64,000 nucleotides of DNA from the NCBI GenBank assembly GCA_964630235.1, contig CAZVUO010000003.1, positions 186,001 to 250,000 on the forward strand, in the 5' to 3' direction. How positions within the stretch are numbered: the stretch's first letter is position 1; every line of letters begins with the position of its first letter. The DNA is from JBFLYH01 sp964630235. GTDB lineage: Bacteria; Oederibacteriota; JAAXVQ01; JAUVAV01. The notes below the pieces were generated by a model. It had not been told where the DNA came from and ran no database searches. It worked only from the letters and a program-made list of their open reading frames with translations. The position numbers were made by a program, and so were the translations under genes. Positions 40,959 to 48,745 of this stretch are shown here, in pieces.

Positions 40959-42013
40959 GGCAGCCGGTAGATCAGCAGCATGGCCAGGCTAGCCGCGGCG
41001 GAAAGGATCTGCAGCGGCACGGCCACGCGCATCTCTTTCTGAACTCCGGACAGCGAGGTGTAGGTTGAGCTGCCCGTGAAATTCATGGCGGTAAATGAGG
41101 CCGTGGCCAAAACCAGCAATCCCCAGGCTCCGGCCACCCCAGGGGTCCAAATCAGGGCGGAACGGGCCAGCGCCCAAAAGCCCGCAAACATTACAACCCC
41201 GGCGGTCATTCCCTTGATGGAAAATGCCCTGCCCGGAAGCCAGGGCAGAAAAAGCGGCGTCAGGACAGACCCCGCAAATAGGCCGAGCGCTAAAAAAAAA
41301 CCGGCGGTCAGGGCGCCAACCACTGCGTGCGCCCATGAATAGGCCAGCGGAAACCACCCGGATGCGATCCCGAAAATCACGGCGATCAGCGCTAAAAGTT
41401 TAAGATGTCCCAAAACCTCCACGGGGATCAATGCCAGGCGGTCTTGCCAGGAGAAAAACACCCGGCGCATCTGCGGCGTGGCTTTGAACCCCGCGGCCAT
41501 GAACGCCGGTAGATCCTCGGCCCGCACCGGGCCGAACACCACCTCGAAACCGCATCCCTCCTTGACCTCCTGGGCTGACAGCCCCGGAGCGCCGAGCTGC
41601 GGAGCCACCAGGCGGCGGTGGCGGACGACTCCCGCCAGTCCCGCAGTCTTGACTTGCCGGATGACCTCCTGAGCGCCGAATGTTCCCTTTCCGGCCGCGC
41701 ACCAGACATTGATGCCCCGCGTATCCAGGACCAAGACCCAGGCCTTCAGGCGGGTCAAATGTTTACGGAGCAGATCCAGGCTGAGCTTGTAATTGCTGGA
41801 CAACAGCACCACGGAATCCGCATCCGGCGCGTTGACCGCGTACAATCCGGGCTGCACGCGGTAGTTCCCGCGGCCCCAATTCCAGCGCACGCTGACCGCC
41901 CCCCAGTAATCGCGCCAGGTCAACTTGGTGCCGAGCGGCTGGATGCCCATTCCCGTCCGGGACGGGCCCAAAGTGGAAGCCTGGCTGGATGGTTCAGCGG
42001 ATTGTGGGGGCAT
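40955..42013 (-). CDS. hgcA: HgcA, corrinoid protein for mercury methylation
   Basis: A 352-residue membrane corrinoid protein. Residues 50-185 match the corrinoid-binding domain: VQPGLYAVNAPDADS, then the diagnostic cap-helix motif NVWCAAGK at 102-109 with Cys105 as the lower cobalt ligand, then PQLGAPG and GPVRAEDLPAF and KATPQMR. Five membrane helices follow (about 202-220, 225-250, 268-288, 294-312 and 331-350). HgcA transfers a methyl group from the corrinoid to Hg(II). I chose the ATG at 42013 because a promoter lies at 42106-42078, inside the longer open frame, and AAGGGA precedes this ATG. The N-terminal 30 residues are variable. Confidence 0.94.
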   Translation of the reverse strand: MPPQSAEPSSQASTLGPSRTGMGIQPLGTKLTWRDYWGAVSVRWNWGRGNYRVQPGLYAVNAPDADSVVLLSSNYKLSLDLLRKHLTRLKAWVLVLDTRGINVWCAAGKGTFGAQEVIRQVKTAGLAGVVRHRRLVAPQLGAPGLSAQEVKEGCGFEVVFGPVRAEDLPAFMAAGFKATPQMRRVFFSWQDRLALIPVEVLGHLKLLALIAVIFGIASGWFPLAYSWAHAVVGALTAGFFLALGLFAGSVLTPLFLPWLPGRAFSIKGMTAGVVMFAGFWALARSALIWTPGVAGAWGLLVLATASFTAMNFTGSSTYTSLSGVQKEMRVAVPLQILSAAASLAMLLIYRLP

Positions 42014-42077
42014 GGGAATAGTCCCTTCCCGGCGGGTGACTTTCGTCCTGCCGGCGTTTGAACGGCGCCGGCATTCA

Positions 42078-42106
42078 ATCGTATTCATGAATCCAGACCC
42101 TGTCAA
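42078..42106 (-). promoter_or_regulatory. Promoter of hgcAB
   Basis: On the minus strand a perfect TTGACA (42106-42101), 17 bases, then TACGAT (42083-42078). Transcription would start near 42072, about 60 bases before the chosen hgcA start. I see no strong palindrome next to it and no ArsR gene adjacent. Confidence 0.6.
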
Positions 42107-42163
42107 TGTTTTTCAGCGGGGCAGGCCGCCCGTGTTCATAGACCGGATTTTTTGCTGATCATT

Positions 42164-42196
42164 AAAAAACCGGGACGGCCCTAAGACCGCCCCGGT
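42164..42196 (-). terminator. Rho-independent terminator upstream of hgcA
   Basis: On the minus strand a 12-base-pair GC-rich stem (42196-42185 with 42180-42169, two G-U pairs, four-base loop) runs into TTTTTT. It ends the transcript of the secreted protein at 42232-42891 and separates it from hgcAB. Confidence 0.85.
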
Positions 42197-42231
42197 CGGA
42201 TCTGCCGTGCGGACTGGGATCTCCGCGGCCG

Positions 42232-42891
42232 CTAGACCGAGGAATTGAACCACCGCAGCCAAGCGGGCCGTTCAAACCACTGCCTGACCTGTGGGCGCAC
42301 GACGTAATCCGAATCCTGGAGCACGTCGAGAACAGCCCCTAAAACGCCCCGATGGCCTGGTTGGAGGAATTGGGCAGGCACGGCCAACGCGCCATAGGGA
42401 CGCTCAAAGGCCGGGTCCGCGATCTCCACCCCGTTCTGACCCGAGATAATACCCACCAGCTCGCTGAACAACCTTACGTTATACTGATGGTCACCGGGGT
42501 AAATTACCTTCACTGCTTGCAGGTGCCGGATGACCGCCATGATCAGCTCGCGTTCGCGGTCTTGCCGCTCGCTCGGGCCCGAGACCACCCATCGAACGGC
42601 CAATTCCCTGAACCCTTCCCTGCTCTTCATGCTTTTGGCCGGCTGAAGACCCTCTCGGGTCAGCAGATGAATGCGGTCAAGCAGCGTTTGCAGGTCCTGG
42701 AGCTGGCGCTGAAACGCCGCCCCGGTGTTCAGGTGGATATCTTTCATCCCGGAGCCTGTCACGATGTTCCGTGTGCCCGGAACTACTCCTCCCTGGACTC
42801 CCCCCTGAACCAGCTCGAACGCTTTCCCGTTCACTGCCAAACCCAAGAACAACCCGGCCAAAAACACTGGGATGAAATAACGTTGTCGCAT
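42232..42891 (-). CDS. Exported protein of unknown function
   Basis: A 219-residue protein that I do not recognise. A signal peptide (residues 1-23, ending near NGKA) is followed by a short QGGVQGG repeat, a helical region (residues 55-150) with many charged residues, and a C-terminal region rich in aromatic residues and proline (FERPAWLRWF). No cysteines or known motifs are visible. It has an AGGAGAGG ribosome-binding site and its own terminator, and is divergent from the gene at 43121. Confidence 0.65.
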   Translation of the reverse strand: MRQRYFIPVFLAGLFLGLAVNGKAFELVQGGVQGGVVPGTRNIVTGSGMKDIHLNTGAAFQRQLQDLQTLLDRIHLLTREGLQPAKSMKSREGFRELAVRWVVSGPSERQDRERELIMAVIRHLQAVKVIYPGDHQYNVRLFSELVGIISGQNGVEIADPAFERPYGALAVPAQFLQPGHRGVLGAVLDVLQDSDYVVRPQVRQWFERPAWLRWFNSSV

Positions 42892-43060
42892 GTTCTATCA
42901 CCTCTCCTTTCCCAAGGCTTTTGGTCGCTTCACCTCCCAAAGTAAAACCCCTCCAACCCTGGTAGTATTCATTCCTGGTAGCGGAATGGACACCACCAAG
43001 CCAGCAAGGTTTCAGCGCCAGCGCTGTTTCGAAGGGACCAGTGCGGGAAAGCAGGGAGAA

Positions 43061-43089
43061 TTGAATATTTTCCGGGTTAATGTTAGATT
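43061..43089 (+). promoter_or_regulatory. Promoter upstream of 43121 gene
   Basis: TTGAAT (43061-43066), 17 bases and TAGATT (43084-43089), about 31 bases before the ATG at 43121. Confidence 0.55.
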
Positions 43090-43120
43090 ATGGTTAAATC
43101 CAATTGCGCAGGTGAACCGT

Positions 43121-43678
43121 ATGAATCAGGTCAAAGGGACTGGTCTGCTGATTATTAAAAAACTCATCCATGACCGGGGACCAACAACCGAGAAAAAATT
43201 CCTGGATAGTCTGTCCGCCCAGGACCGGGCGGCCTGGGATACGAACAAGATCCTGGCCATTTCCTGGAATCCCCTGCCGCTCAAGCCCGAAGGATCGGGT
43301 CTGTACGAAGCCGCGCTGGTCCTGTTCCCGGGAGAACCCAACCATGCTCTCCGGGAACTGGGCCGGCTCATGGCCAAGGAGGGTCTGCCCCGCTTCTATC
43401 AAATTTTCATCCGTATTCCCACCGTGCAATTCGTGTGGAAACGCGTGGCCGTCCTCTGGCGGAGTTTTTACGACACCGGCGATGCCTCGATGGAAGACCC
43501 CGGCCCCAATCGCGCCACGTTTGTCCTGCGCAATTACCCGGAATATCCGCCCTACATGCGGGAATATCTCAGCGGCTATTTCCATGGCATGGCAGACCTG
43601 CTCGGATTGAAAGGGATGGCCGTGCACAGGGACGAAAGTGACCCGCGTGCCTGGAAATGGCGCCTGCAGTGGAGCTGA
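43121..43678 (+). CDS. DUF2378/TIGR02265-like protein
   Basis: A 185-residue soluble protein. The pattern RGPTTEKKFLDSLSAQDRAA, then an AISWNPLPL strand, then ALRELGRLMAKEGLPRFYQIFIRIPTVQFVWKRVAVLWRSFYD-like helices, recalls the TIGR02265/DUF2378 family described mainly from Myxococcota. The function is unknown there, and I give this from memory of its layout. The ATG at 43121 has AGGTGA six bases upstream and a promoter in front; the longer open frame starting at 42890 is not coding. Confidence 0.6.
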   Translation: MNQVKGTGLLIIKKLIHDRGPTTEKKFLDSLSAQDRAAWDTNKILAISWNPLPLKPEGSGLYEAALVLFPGEPNHALRELGRLMAKEGLPRFYQIFIRIPTVQFVWKRVAVLWRSFYDTGDASMEDPGPNRATFVLRNYPEYPPYMREYLSGYFHGMADLLGLKGMAVHRDESDPRAWKWRLQWS

Positions 43679-43683
43679 ACCGC

Positions 43684-44673
43684 TTACCCCACCAATAAAG
43701 CACGCACGCGGTCTTCAGGCAGGGCCGGCGGCAGTTTCGCGGTCAGGCGCCTGCCGTTGATCTGGCGGACTTCCATTTCCATGGCAGGCGCAGGTTTGCA
43801 GTAATGGGCCAGGATCCCCAGCGCCGCATCCAGGCCGGACTCGGCCGCCTGACCAAACAACAGCGCCGAAGGCCCCCGGGTCTCCTCGCCGGGCACCAGC
43901 AGCCATTCGCCCGCGCGCGCCACGGATTCCAGCCGCCGGCATTCCGCCTCCTGCCTGGCGACCATGAGTTTCGCCCCGCGTCCCAGATCGAAATAGCGTC
44001 CATGACGGATCGCCTCCGCGTAATGTTCAGTCAGCAGGCCGGATGCCATCAAATCGCGAAGCTTGCGGGTGTAACCGGGATCAGTCAGAAGACATCCGCC
44101 AGCCGGGGCCTCGTAGTCCGACAGGCCCAGTTGCGCGGCCAGCTCCAGCTGCCGCTTGCGGCCGCGGCCCGAGATGTCCAGCAGCCACTCCCCGCCCACC
44201 CAGCCTTCGGTTTGGGGGATCGTCGGCGCCAGCAGACGGGCCGAGAGCGGCCTCAGCAGCAGCCCCTCGAGGCCCGACTTGCGCGCGATCAAGTCCAGCG
44301 CCTGCCGGTGCTGGCTCATGGGCCGCTGGCCCAAGACCTCGCCGGTTACCACAAAATCCGCGCTATAAACCGGCAGCAGGGCTTTGGCCTTGCGCAGCAT
44401 GAGCAGATGGCAGTCAATGCATGGATTGAGGTTCTTGCCCCGGCCGTAACGCGGTTCCTTGACCAGGGCGAGCAACTCTTCGGCAAAAGGGACCGCGCGT
44501 AATTCCAACTGAAACGCCGAAGCCACGGCCTTCGCTTTGGCTTCGGCGCCGGACTTCCCGCCGAAAGGCGAGGTGAAGGCCACGGGAACGACCCCCACCC
44601 CGGCCTTCCGCATCAGGGCGATGGCCAGGGTGCTGTCCAGTCCCCCGGAATAGAGGGCGATCGCGGTGCGCAT
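43684..44673 (-). CDS. PP-loop ATPase, ThiI/tRNA-thiolation-like
   Basis: A 329-residue protein with the PP-loop SGGLDS near residues 9-14, which adenylates a substrate before sulfur or nitrogen transfer. NPCIDCHLLMLRKA near residue 90 and GEVLGQRPMSQ are typical of ThiI/MnmA-like thiolases, and EAPAGGCLLTDP supplies another cysteine. A C-terminal domain of about 110 residues resembles parts seen in related proteins of anaerobes. Probable role: a tRNA or cofactor thiolation step. It is last in the Rrf2-cysK-metY operon, 14 bases after metY, which fits a sulfur function. Confidence 0.78.
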   Translation of the reverse strand: MRTAIALYSGGLDSTLAIALMRKAGVGVVPVAFTSPFGGKSGAEAKAKAVASAFQLELRAVPFAEELLALVKEPRYGRGKNLNPCIDCHLLMLRKAKALLPVYSADFVVTGEVLGQRPMSQHRQALDLIARKSGLEGLLLRPLSARLLAPTIPQTEGWVGGEWLLDISGRGRKRQLELAAQLGLSDYEAPAGGCLLTDPGYTRKLRDLMASGLLTEHYAEAIRHGRYFDLGRGAKLMVARQEAECRRLESVARAGEWLLVPGEETRGPSALLFGQAAESGLDAALGILAHYCKPAPAMEMEVRQINGRRLTAKLPPALPEDRVRALLVG

Positions 44674-44687
44674 CCGGTATCGTCCGG

Positions 44688-45983
44688 CTACACCACGGCC
44701 CGCGCCAGGGCTTGCCGCAGGTCTTCTTTGATGTCGTCCACATGCTCGAGGCCGATGGACAGTCTGATGAGGTCCGGAGTTACGCCCGCTTCCTGCTGCT
44801 GGGCCTCGGACAGCTGGGAATGCGTCGTGGACGCCGGGTGGATGGCCAGGCTCTTGGCGTCCCCGACATTGGCCAGGTGCGAGAAGAGCCGCAGCGCCTC
44901 GATAAAACGCTGGCCCTTGAGCGACCCGCCGCGGATGCCGAAGACCACCATGCCCCCGGAGCCGCGGGGCAGATACCGTTTGGCCGCGGCATGCGCCGGA
45001 TCGTCCTCCAATCCGGGATAACGGACCCAGCTCACCTGATCCTCCCCTTTCAGGAATTGCGCCACGGCCAGGGCGTTGTCGCTATGCCGCTGCATGCGCA
45101 GCGGCAGCGTCTCCAGCCCCTGCAGGAACATCCAGGCATTGTCCGGGGAGAGACAGGCGCCAAGGTTCCGCATGGGCACCAGGCGCATGCGCAGAATGAA
45201 GGCCAGCGGCTGGAGATCGCCCAGGTCGTGGCCGAAGCGCAGATCGTGATAGCTGGGCTCCGGGTCGCTGAACAGCTTGAACTTCTTGTCCGTCCAGTCG
45301 AACTTTCCTCCATCCACGACCACCCCGCCGATCGCCGTGCCGTGCCCGCCCAGCCACTTGGTGAGCGAGTGCACCACGATATCCGCGCCATGCTCCAGCG
45401 GACGGAGCAAGTAAGGCGTGGTGAAGGTGGAATCCACGATCAGAGGCACATGGGCCGCCTTGGCGACCTTGGCCACAGCCTCCAGGTCCGTCACTTCCAG
45501 GGTGGGATTGCCGATGGTCTCGACAAAGAAGGCGCGCGTACGGTCGGTCAACGCTTGCTTGAACGCTTCGGGTTTGTCCGGGTCCACCATTTTCACCGTG
45601 ATGCCGAACTGGGGCAGGATCGCGTCGAACATCGTGTACGTGCCGCCGTACAAGTTGCGCGCGGCGACCACCTCGTCCCCGGCCCGGCAGATATTAATGA
45701 CGGTGTTGAAGATCGCGGCCGTGCCCGAGGCGTGCGCCAGGGCGCCCACCCCGCCCTCCAGGGCCGCCAGCCGCGCTTCCAGCACCTCCTGCGTGGGATT
45801 CCCCATGCGGGTGTAAATGTTGCCGGCCTCCTTCAGGCTGAACAGATTAGCCGCGTGTTCCGTGCTTTTGAACACAAAACTGCTGGTGCGGTAAACCGGC
45901 ACGGCGCGGGACGTCGTCGCGGGATCCGGGACCTGCCCGGCGTGCAGGCTCAGGGTTTCAAACCGGTATTTGGGTTCTGGCAT
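44688..45983 (-). CDS. metY: O-acetylhomoserine sulfhydrylase (MetY type)
   Basis: A 431-residue PLP enzyme of the Cys/Met-metabolism family, most like O-acetylhomoserine aminocarboxypropyltransferase, which makes homocysteine from O-acetylhomoserine and sulfide. The PLP lysine lies in HSLTKWLGGHG near residue 210. ETIGNPTLEV, FIEALRLFSHLANVGDAKSLAIHPASTTHSQL and a C-terminal GLEHVDDIKEDL are typical. Length is normal for MetY and longer than MetB or MetC. Second enzyme in the sulfur operon after cysK. Confidence 0.92.
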   Translation of the reverse strand: MPEPKYRFETLSLHAGQVPDPATTSRAVPVYRTSSFVFKSTEHAANLFSLKEAGNIYTRMGNPTQEVLEARLAALEGGVGALAHASGTAAIFNTVINICRAGDEVVAARNLYGGTYTMFDAILPQFGITVKMVDPDKPEAFKQALTDRTRAFFVETIGNPTLEVTDLEAVAKVAKAAHVPLIVDSTFTTPYLLRPLEHGADIVVHSLTKWLGGHGTAIGGVVVDGGKFDWTDKKFKLFSDPEPSYHDLRFGHDLGDLQPLAFILRMRLVPMRNLGACLSPDNAWMFLQGLETLPLRMQRHSDNALAVAQFLKGEDQVSWVRYPGLEDDPAHAAAKRYLPRGSGGMVVFGIRGGSLKGQRFIEALRLFSHLANVGDAKSLAIHPASTTHSQLSEAQQQEAGVTPDLIRLSIGLEHVDDIKEDLRQALARAVV

Positions 45984-46009
45984 GATGGTCTCCTCGCTTC
46001 AAATTTTGG

Positions 46010-46930
46010 TCAATTAAAAGCCCAGGTGGATAAATAGCGCTCGCCGGTGTCGCACCCGATGGTCACGATGCGCTGGCCGCGGTGTTCCGGCCGCGCCGCC
46101 GCCTGGAGCGCGGCCCACACGTTCGCCCCGGCCGAAATGCCGAGCAGCAGTCCCTCTTCCCTGGCCAGCCGCCGGGCCATGGCGCCTGCTTCCTCATCCA
46201 GCACGGTGATGACTTCGTCAATCAGTTCGCGCCGGAGAATTTGCGGCACGAATCCCGCACCGATGCCCTGGATCTTATGCGAACCGGGTTTGCCGCCGGA
46301 CAGCACCGGCGAGGTCGCGGGTTCCACGGCGATCACTTTGATGTCCGCGTTCTTCGCCTTCAGGAACTGACCGATGCCGGTCAGGGTGCCGCCGGTTCCC
46401 ACGCCCGCGACCAGCACGTCCACCTGGCCGTCCGTGTCCTTCCAGATCTCCTCGGCCGTGGTGCGGCGGTGAATCTCCGGATTGGACGGATTGGTGAATT
46501 GCTGCGGAATAAAAGCGCCCGGCATTTCCCTCGCCAGTTCCTCCGCGCGGCGCACGGCTCCGCGCATGCCGTCCGCGCCCGGGGTCAGGATCACCTCCGC
46601 GCCCAGCACGCTCAAGATCTGCCTGCGTTCCACGCTCATGGTCTCGGGCATCGTGAGGATCAGCCGGTAGCCGCGGACCGCGCACACCATGGCCAGCCCG
46701 ATGCCCGTGTTCCCGCTGGTGGGCTCCACCACCACGCCGCCGGGTTTAAGGTCGCCGTTCTGTTCCGCGGCCTGGATCATGGCCCAGGTAATGCGGTCTT
46801 TCACGCTGGAGCAGGGATTGAACGATTCCATTTTCACGAGCACCTCGGCGCCCAATCCCCGGGTAATCCGGTTGAGCCGCACAAGGGGAGTATTGCCGAT
46901 CAAGCTTAACACATCCGGCGCGACACCCAT
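46010..46930 (-). CDS. cysK: Cysteine synthase A
   Basis: A 306-residue PLP enzyme that makes cysteine from O-acetylserine and sulfide. The PLP lysine is in NPCSSVKDRI near residue 42, and PTSGNTGIGLAM, GVGTGGTLTGIG and ISAGAN match the substrate and phosphate loops. The ATG at 46930 lies 11 bases after the Rrf2 stop. In Firmicutes CysK binds the Rrf2 protein CymR as a co-repressor, and this gene order hints at a similar pair. Confidence 0.94.
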   Translation of the reverse strand: MGVAPDVLSLIGNTPLVRLNRITRGLGAEVLVKMESFNPCSSVKDRITWAMIQAAEQNGDLKPGGVVVEPTSGNTGIGLAMVCAVRGYRLILTMPETMSVERRQILSVLGAEVILTPGADGMRGAVRRAEELAREMPGAFIPQQFTNPSNPEIHRRTTAEEIWKDTDGQVDVLVAGVGTGGTLTGIGQFLKAKNADIKVIAVEPATSPVLSGGKPGSHKIQGIGAGFVPQILRRELIDEVITVLDEEAGAMARRLAREEGLLLGISAGANVWAALQAAARPEHRGQRIVTIGCDTGERYLSTWAFN

Positions 46931-46941
46931 GGAGTTTCCCC

Positions 46942-47388
46942 CTAGATTTGATAGCTTGCACCCTGGCGGCTCTGTTCCGTTGCATGCAGATCCGCCATGT
47001 GGGCCAGCGTCATATTCGAAAAAACCATTCTGACCTGGTCGTTGATCCGCGACCAGACCGCGCGGGCAAAGCAGGCGTCGGAACGGCTGCAACGGGCATA
47101 ATCCGCTTGCAGGCAATCCACCAACTGGAGAGACCCTTCGGCAGCTTCCAGAATTTCGGCCAGCGTGATCGCCTCGGCCGGCCGGGCCAAATGAAAACCG
47201 CCCTTGGCTCCGCGAAAACTGTTGACTAAACCCGCCTGGCGCAAAGAACCGAAAATTTGAATGAGATAGCGTTCCGGTATCTCCTGGCGCTGGGCGATCT
47301 GTGCCAGCAGGACCGGCCGGATACTTTTCGTCATTGCCAGTTCCACCAAAGCCCTGACCGCGTATCTGCCTTTAGTAGATATTTTCAT
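46942..47388 (-). CDS. Rrf2-family regulator of the sulfur operon (CymR-like)
   Basis: A 148-residue Rrf2-family winged-helix regulator. The N-terminal KISTKGRYAVRALVEL and EIPERYLIQIFGSLRQAGLV (recognition helix) are typical. Three cysteines in CLQADYARCSRSDAC near residues 93-107 could bind an Fe-S cluster, which true CymR lacks. It heads the cysK-metY-PP-loop operon and follows a strong AT-rich promoter. By context it senses cysteine supply or redox state. Confidence 0.87.
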   Translation of the reverse strand: MKISTKGRYAVRALVELAMTKSIRPVLLAQIAQRQEIPERYLIQIFGSLRQAGLVNSFRGAKGGFHLARPAEAITLAEILEAAEGSLQLVDCLQADYARCSRSDACFARAVWSRINDQVRMVFSNMTLAHMADLHATEQSRQGASYQI

Positions 47389-47429
47389 TTATTAATTACC
47401 CATTCTTATTCATTAGTAATATGATGTTA

Positions 47430-47458
47430 TTTATAATGTTTATTTGTTTATATGTCAA
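47430..47458 (-). promoter_or_regulatory. Strong promoter of the sulfur operon
   Basis: On the minus strand a perfect TTGACA (47458-47453), 17 bases and TATAAA (47435-47430), in a stretch much richer in A+T than the rest of the window. Downstream, between the -10 box and the gene, are repeated AT-rich words (ACTAATGAATAAG and GTAATTAATAAATG), likely regulator sites. Confidence 0.7.
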
Positions 47459-47531
47459 CATAATAATTACACTTCCCTAGAAAAAGTTTTACAATGCCTC
47501 ATCTTCGGAAAACAAAGGTATTGGAGAGACC

Positions 47532-47843
47532 ATGGTCACAGAGCATGCGCGGTTAGTTTATTCGGATGATCCCGATCGCAAGCATCCTTCTGATCCCAAA
47601 AACGCGCCTGGAAGCGGCAAAGCCGTGGTTCGGCTGGAGCGTAAAGGGCGGGCGGGAAAAACCGTGACCATCGCGGAACGCCTGGCGATTTCCGACGACG
47701 ATTTGCGCCGCCTGCTGAAGGAACTCCAGACGCTGTGCGGCACGGGTGGAACGGCGAAAGAACACTGTCTCGAATTGCAGGGCGACCATCAGGCGCGGGT
47801 GCGGGATTTCCTGCGGAAGCGCGGATACCGGGTCAGCGGCTGA
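47532..47843 (+). CDS. SUI1/eIF1-like translation factor
   Basis: A 103-residue protein of the bacterial SUI1 (YciH) family. The eIF1-like core is clear: GKAVVRLERKGRAGKTVTIAERL, then GTGGTAKEHCLELQGDHQARVRDFLRKRGY. YciH-type proteins influence start-codon choice in translation. It is divergent from the sulfur operon and convergent with msrB, 2 bases apart. GGAGAG precedes the ATG, and a TACAAT box lies near 47488. Confidence 0.9.
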   Translation: MVTEHARLVYSDDPDRKHPSDPKNAPGSGKAVVRLERKGRAGKTVTIAERLAISDDDLRRLLKELQTLCGTGGTAKEHCLELQGDHQARVRDFLRKRGYRVSG

Positions 47844-47845
47844 AC

Positions 47846-48349
47846 CTACTTCGCGCTGAAAGTCAGCCCCCGTGAATTCACGGTATAGCGGGCGCCCGTG
47901 GGTTTGGGGCCGTCGCTGTGCACGGTGCCGAGCTGGGCGCCACAGCGCCGGCACTGAACCTTCCCGCCGAAGGTCATCACATTGGCGGTGGAGATCGGCT
48001 GCCAGAAATTCGCCCATCCGTTGCCGGCGTCGAATTTCACGGTGGAACTAAATACATCGGTGCCGCAACACACACAGTGGTAAATCCCGGAAACATTGTT
48101 GTTCCAGTAAGCGCCGCTGAAAGGGGCTTCCGTGCCTCCCTCCCGGGTCAGACGGTATTGCTCGGCCGTCAGCTGGGCTTTCCATTCTTCCGGGGTCTTC
48201 GTGACCAGGGGAACCTGCCGGTACCCCTTCTCCGCCTCCGCGTACACGCTGATGGTCCCCGAAGACGCCGCGTATCCCGGCCCCGAGACCGCCGCGCACC
48301 CCAGCATTACGGTCGCGGCCAAGACTGCCCGCCAGGTGTCTGGTTTCAT
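47846..48349 (-). CDS. msrB: Exported MsrB-like protein lacking the catalytic cysteine
   Basis: A 167-residue protein with an N-terminal signal peptide (ending near GPGYAA) and an MsrB (methionine-R-sulfoxide reductase) domain. Zinc CxxC pairs are intact (C92/C95, C133/C136), and GGTEAPFSGAYWNN, GWANFWQPI and VHSDGPKPTGARY are typical. However the catalytic motif RYCxN reads RYTVN: codon ACC gives Thr156 where the nucleophilic Cys should be. It is therefore unlikely to be an ordinary reductase and may have another role. The ATG at 48349 follows GGGAGG. Confidence 0.85.
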   Translation of the reverse strand: MKPDTWRAVLAATVMLGCAAVSGPGYAASSGTISVYAEAEKGYRQVPLVTKTPEEWKAQLTAEQYRLTREGGTEAPFSGAYWNNNVSGIYHCVCCGTDVFSSTVKFDAGNGWANFWQPISTANVMTFGGKVQCRRCGAQLGTVHSDGPKPTGARYTVNSRGLTFSAK

Positions 48350-48433
48350 GCGATCCTCCCTCACGCCATTTTTTTCTTTATCAAAACACGTCCCCGGCCG
48401 ATAGTCACTATAAATCGCCGCTCCGGAGCCGCC

Positions 48434-48733
48434 ATGCACCTCAATCCATCCGCGCGCATTTCAACCCTGCTGTGGAAGCGCTGCAGCCGCGCGGCGCGTC
48501 CGCTTCCCTGCGAACCAGCGGCCGTCTGGCTGCAAGGCGTCAGCCGCCTGCTTCTGCTCCAGCGTAACGGGCCACAGGGCTCGCGCCGGTCATTCCGGGC
48601 GCGCTGCCGCCAGGCCCTCGCCCAATCCCGCTGGGAACTTTCCCTGCTTGCCATGCGCGGTTCTGTTCCAACCAAGCGCCTGCTGCGGCTGGAACAGGTT
48701 CAGGGAGCGATCGAAAGAGCGCTCGCGTTCTGA
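48434..48733 (+). CDS. Small basic protein of unknown function
   Basis: A 99-residue, Arg/Leu-rich, probably helical protein. I do not recognise it. Three cysteines are spread through the first 60 residues without a CxxC pattern. Support for coding: it fills the gap between msrB (divergent) and the nitroreductase (convergent, 12 bases apart), and has CGGAG five bases and TATAAA about 20 bases before the ATG. High-GC shadow coding cannot be excluded. Confidence 0.4.
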   Translation: MHLNPSARISTLLWKRCSRAARPLPCEPAAVWLQGVSRLLLLQRNGPQGSRRSFRARCRQALAQSRWELSLLAMRGSVPTKRLLRLEQVQGAIERALAF

Positions 48734-48745
48734 ATCCCCCTTTTT

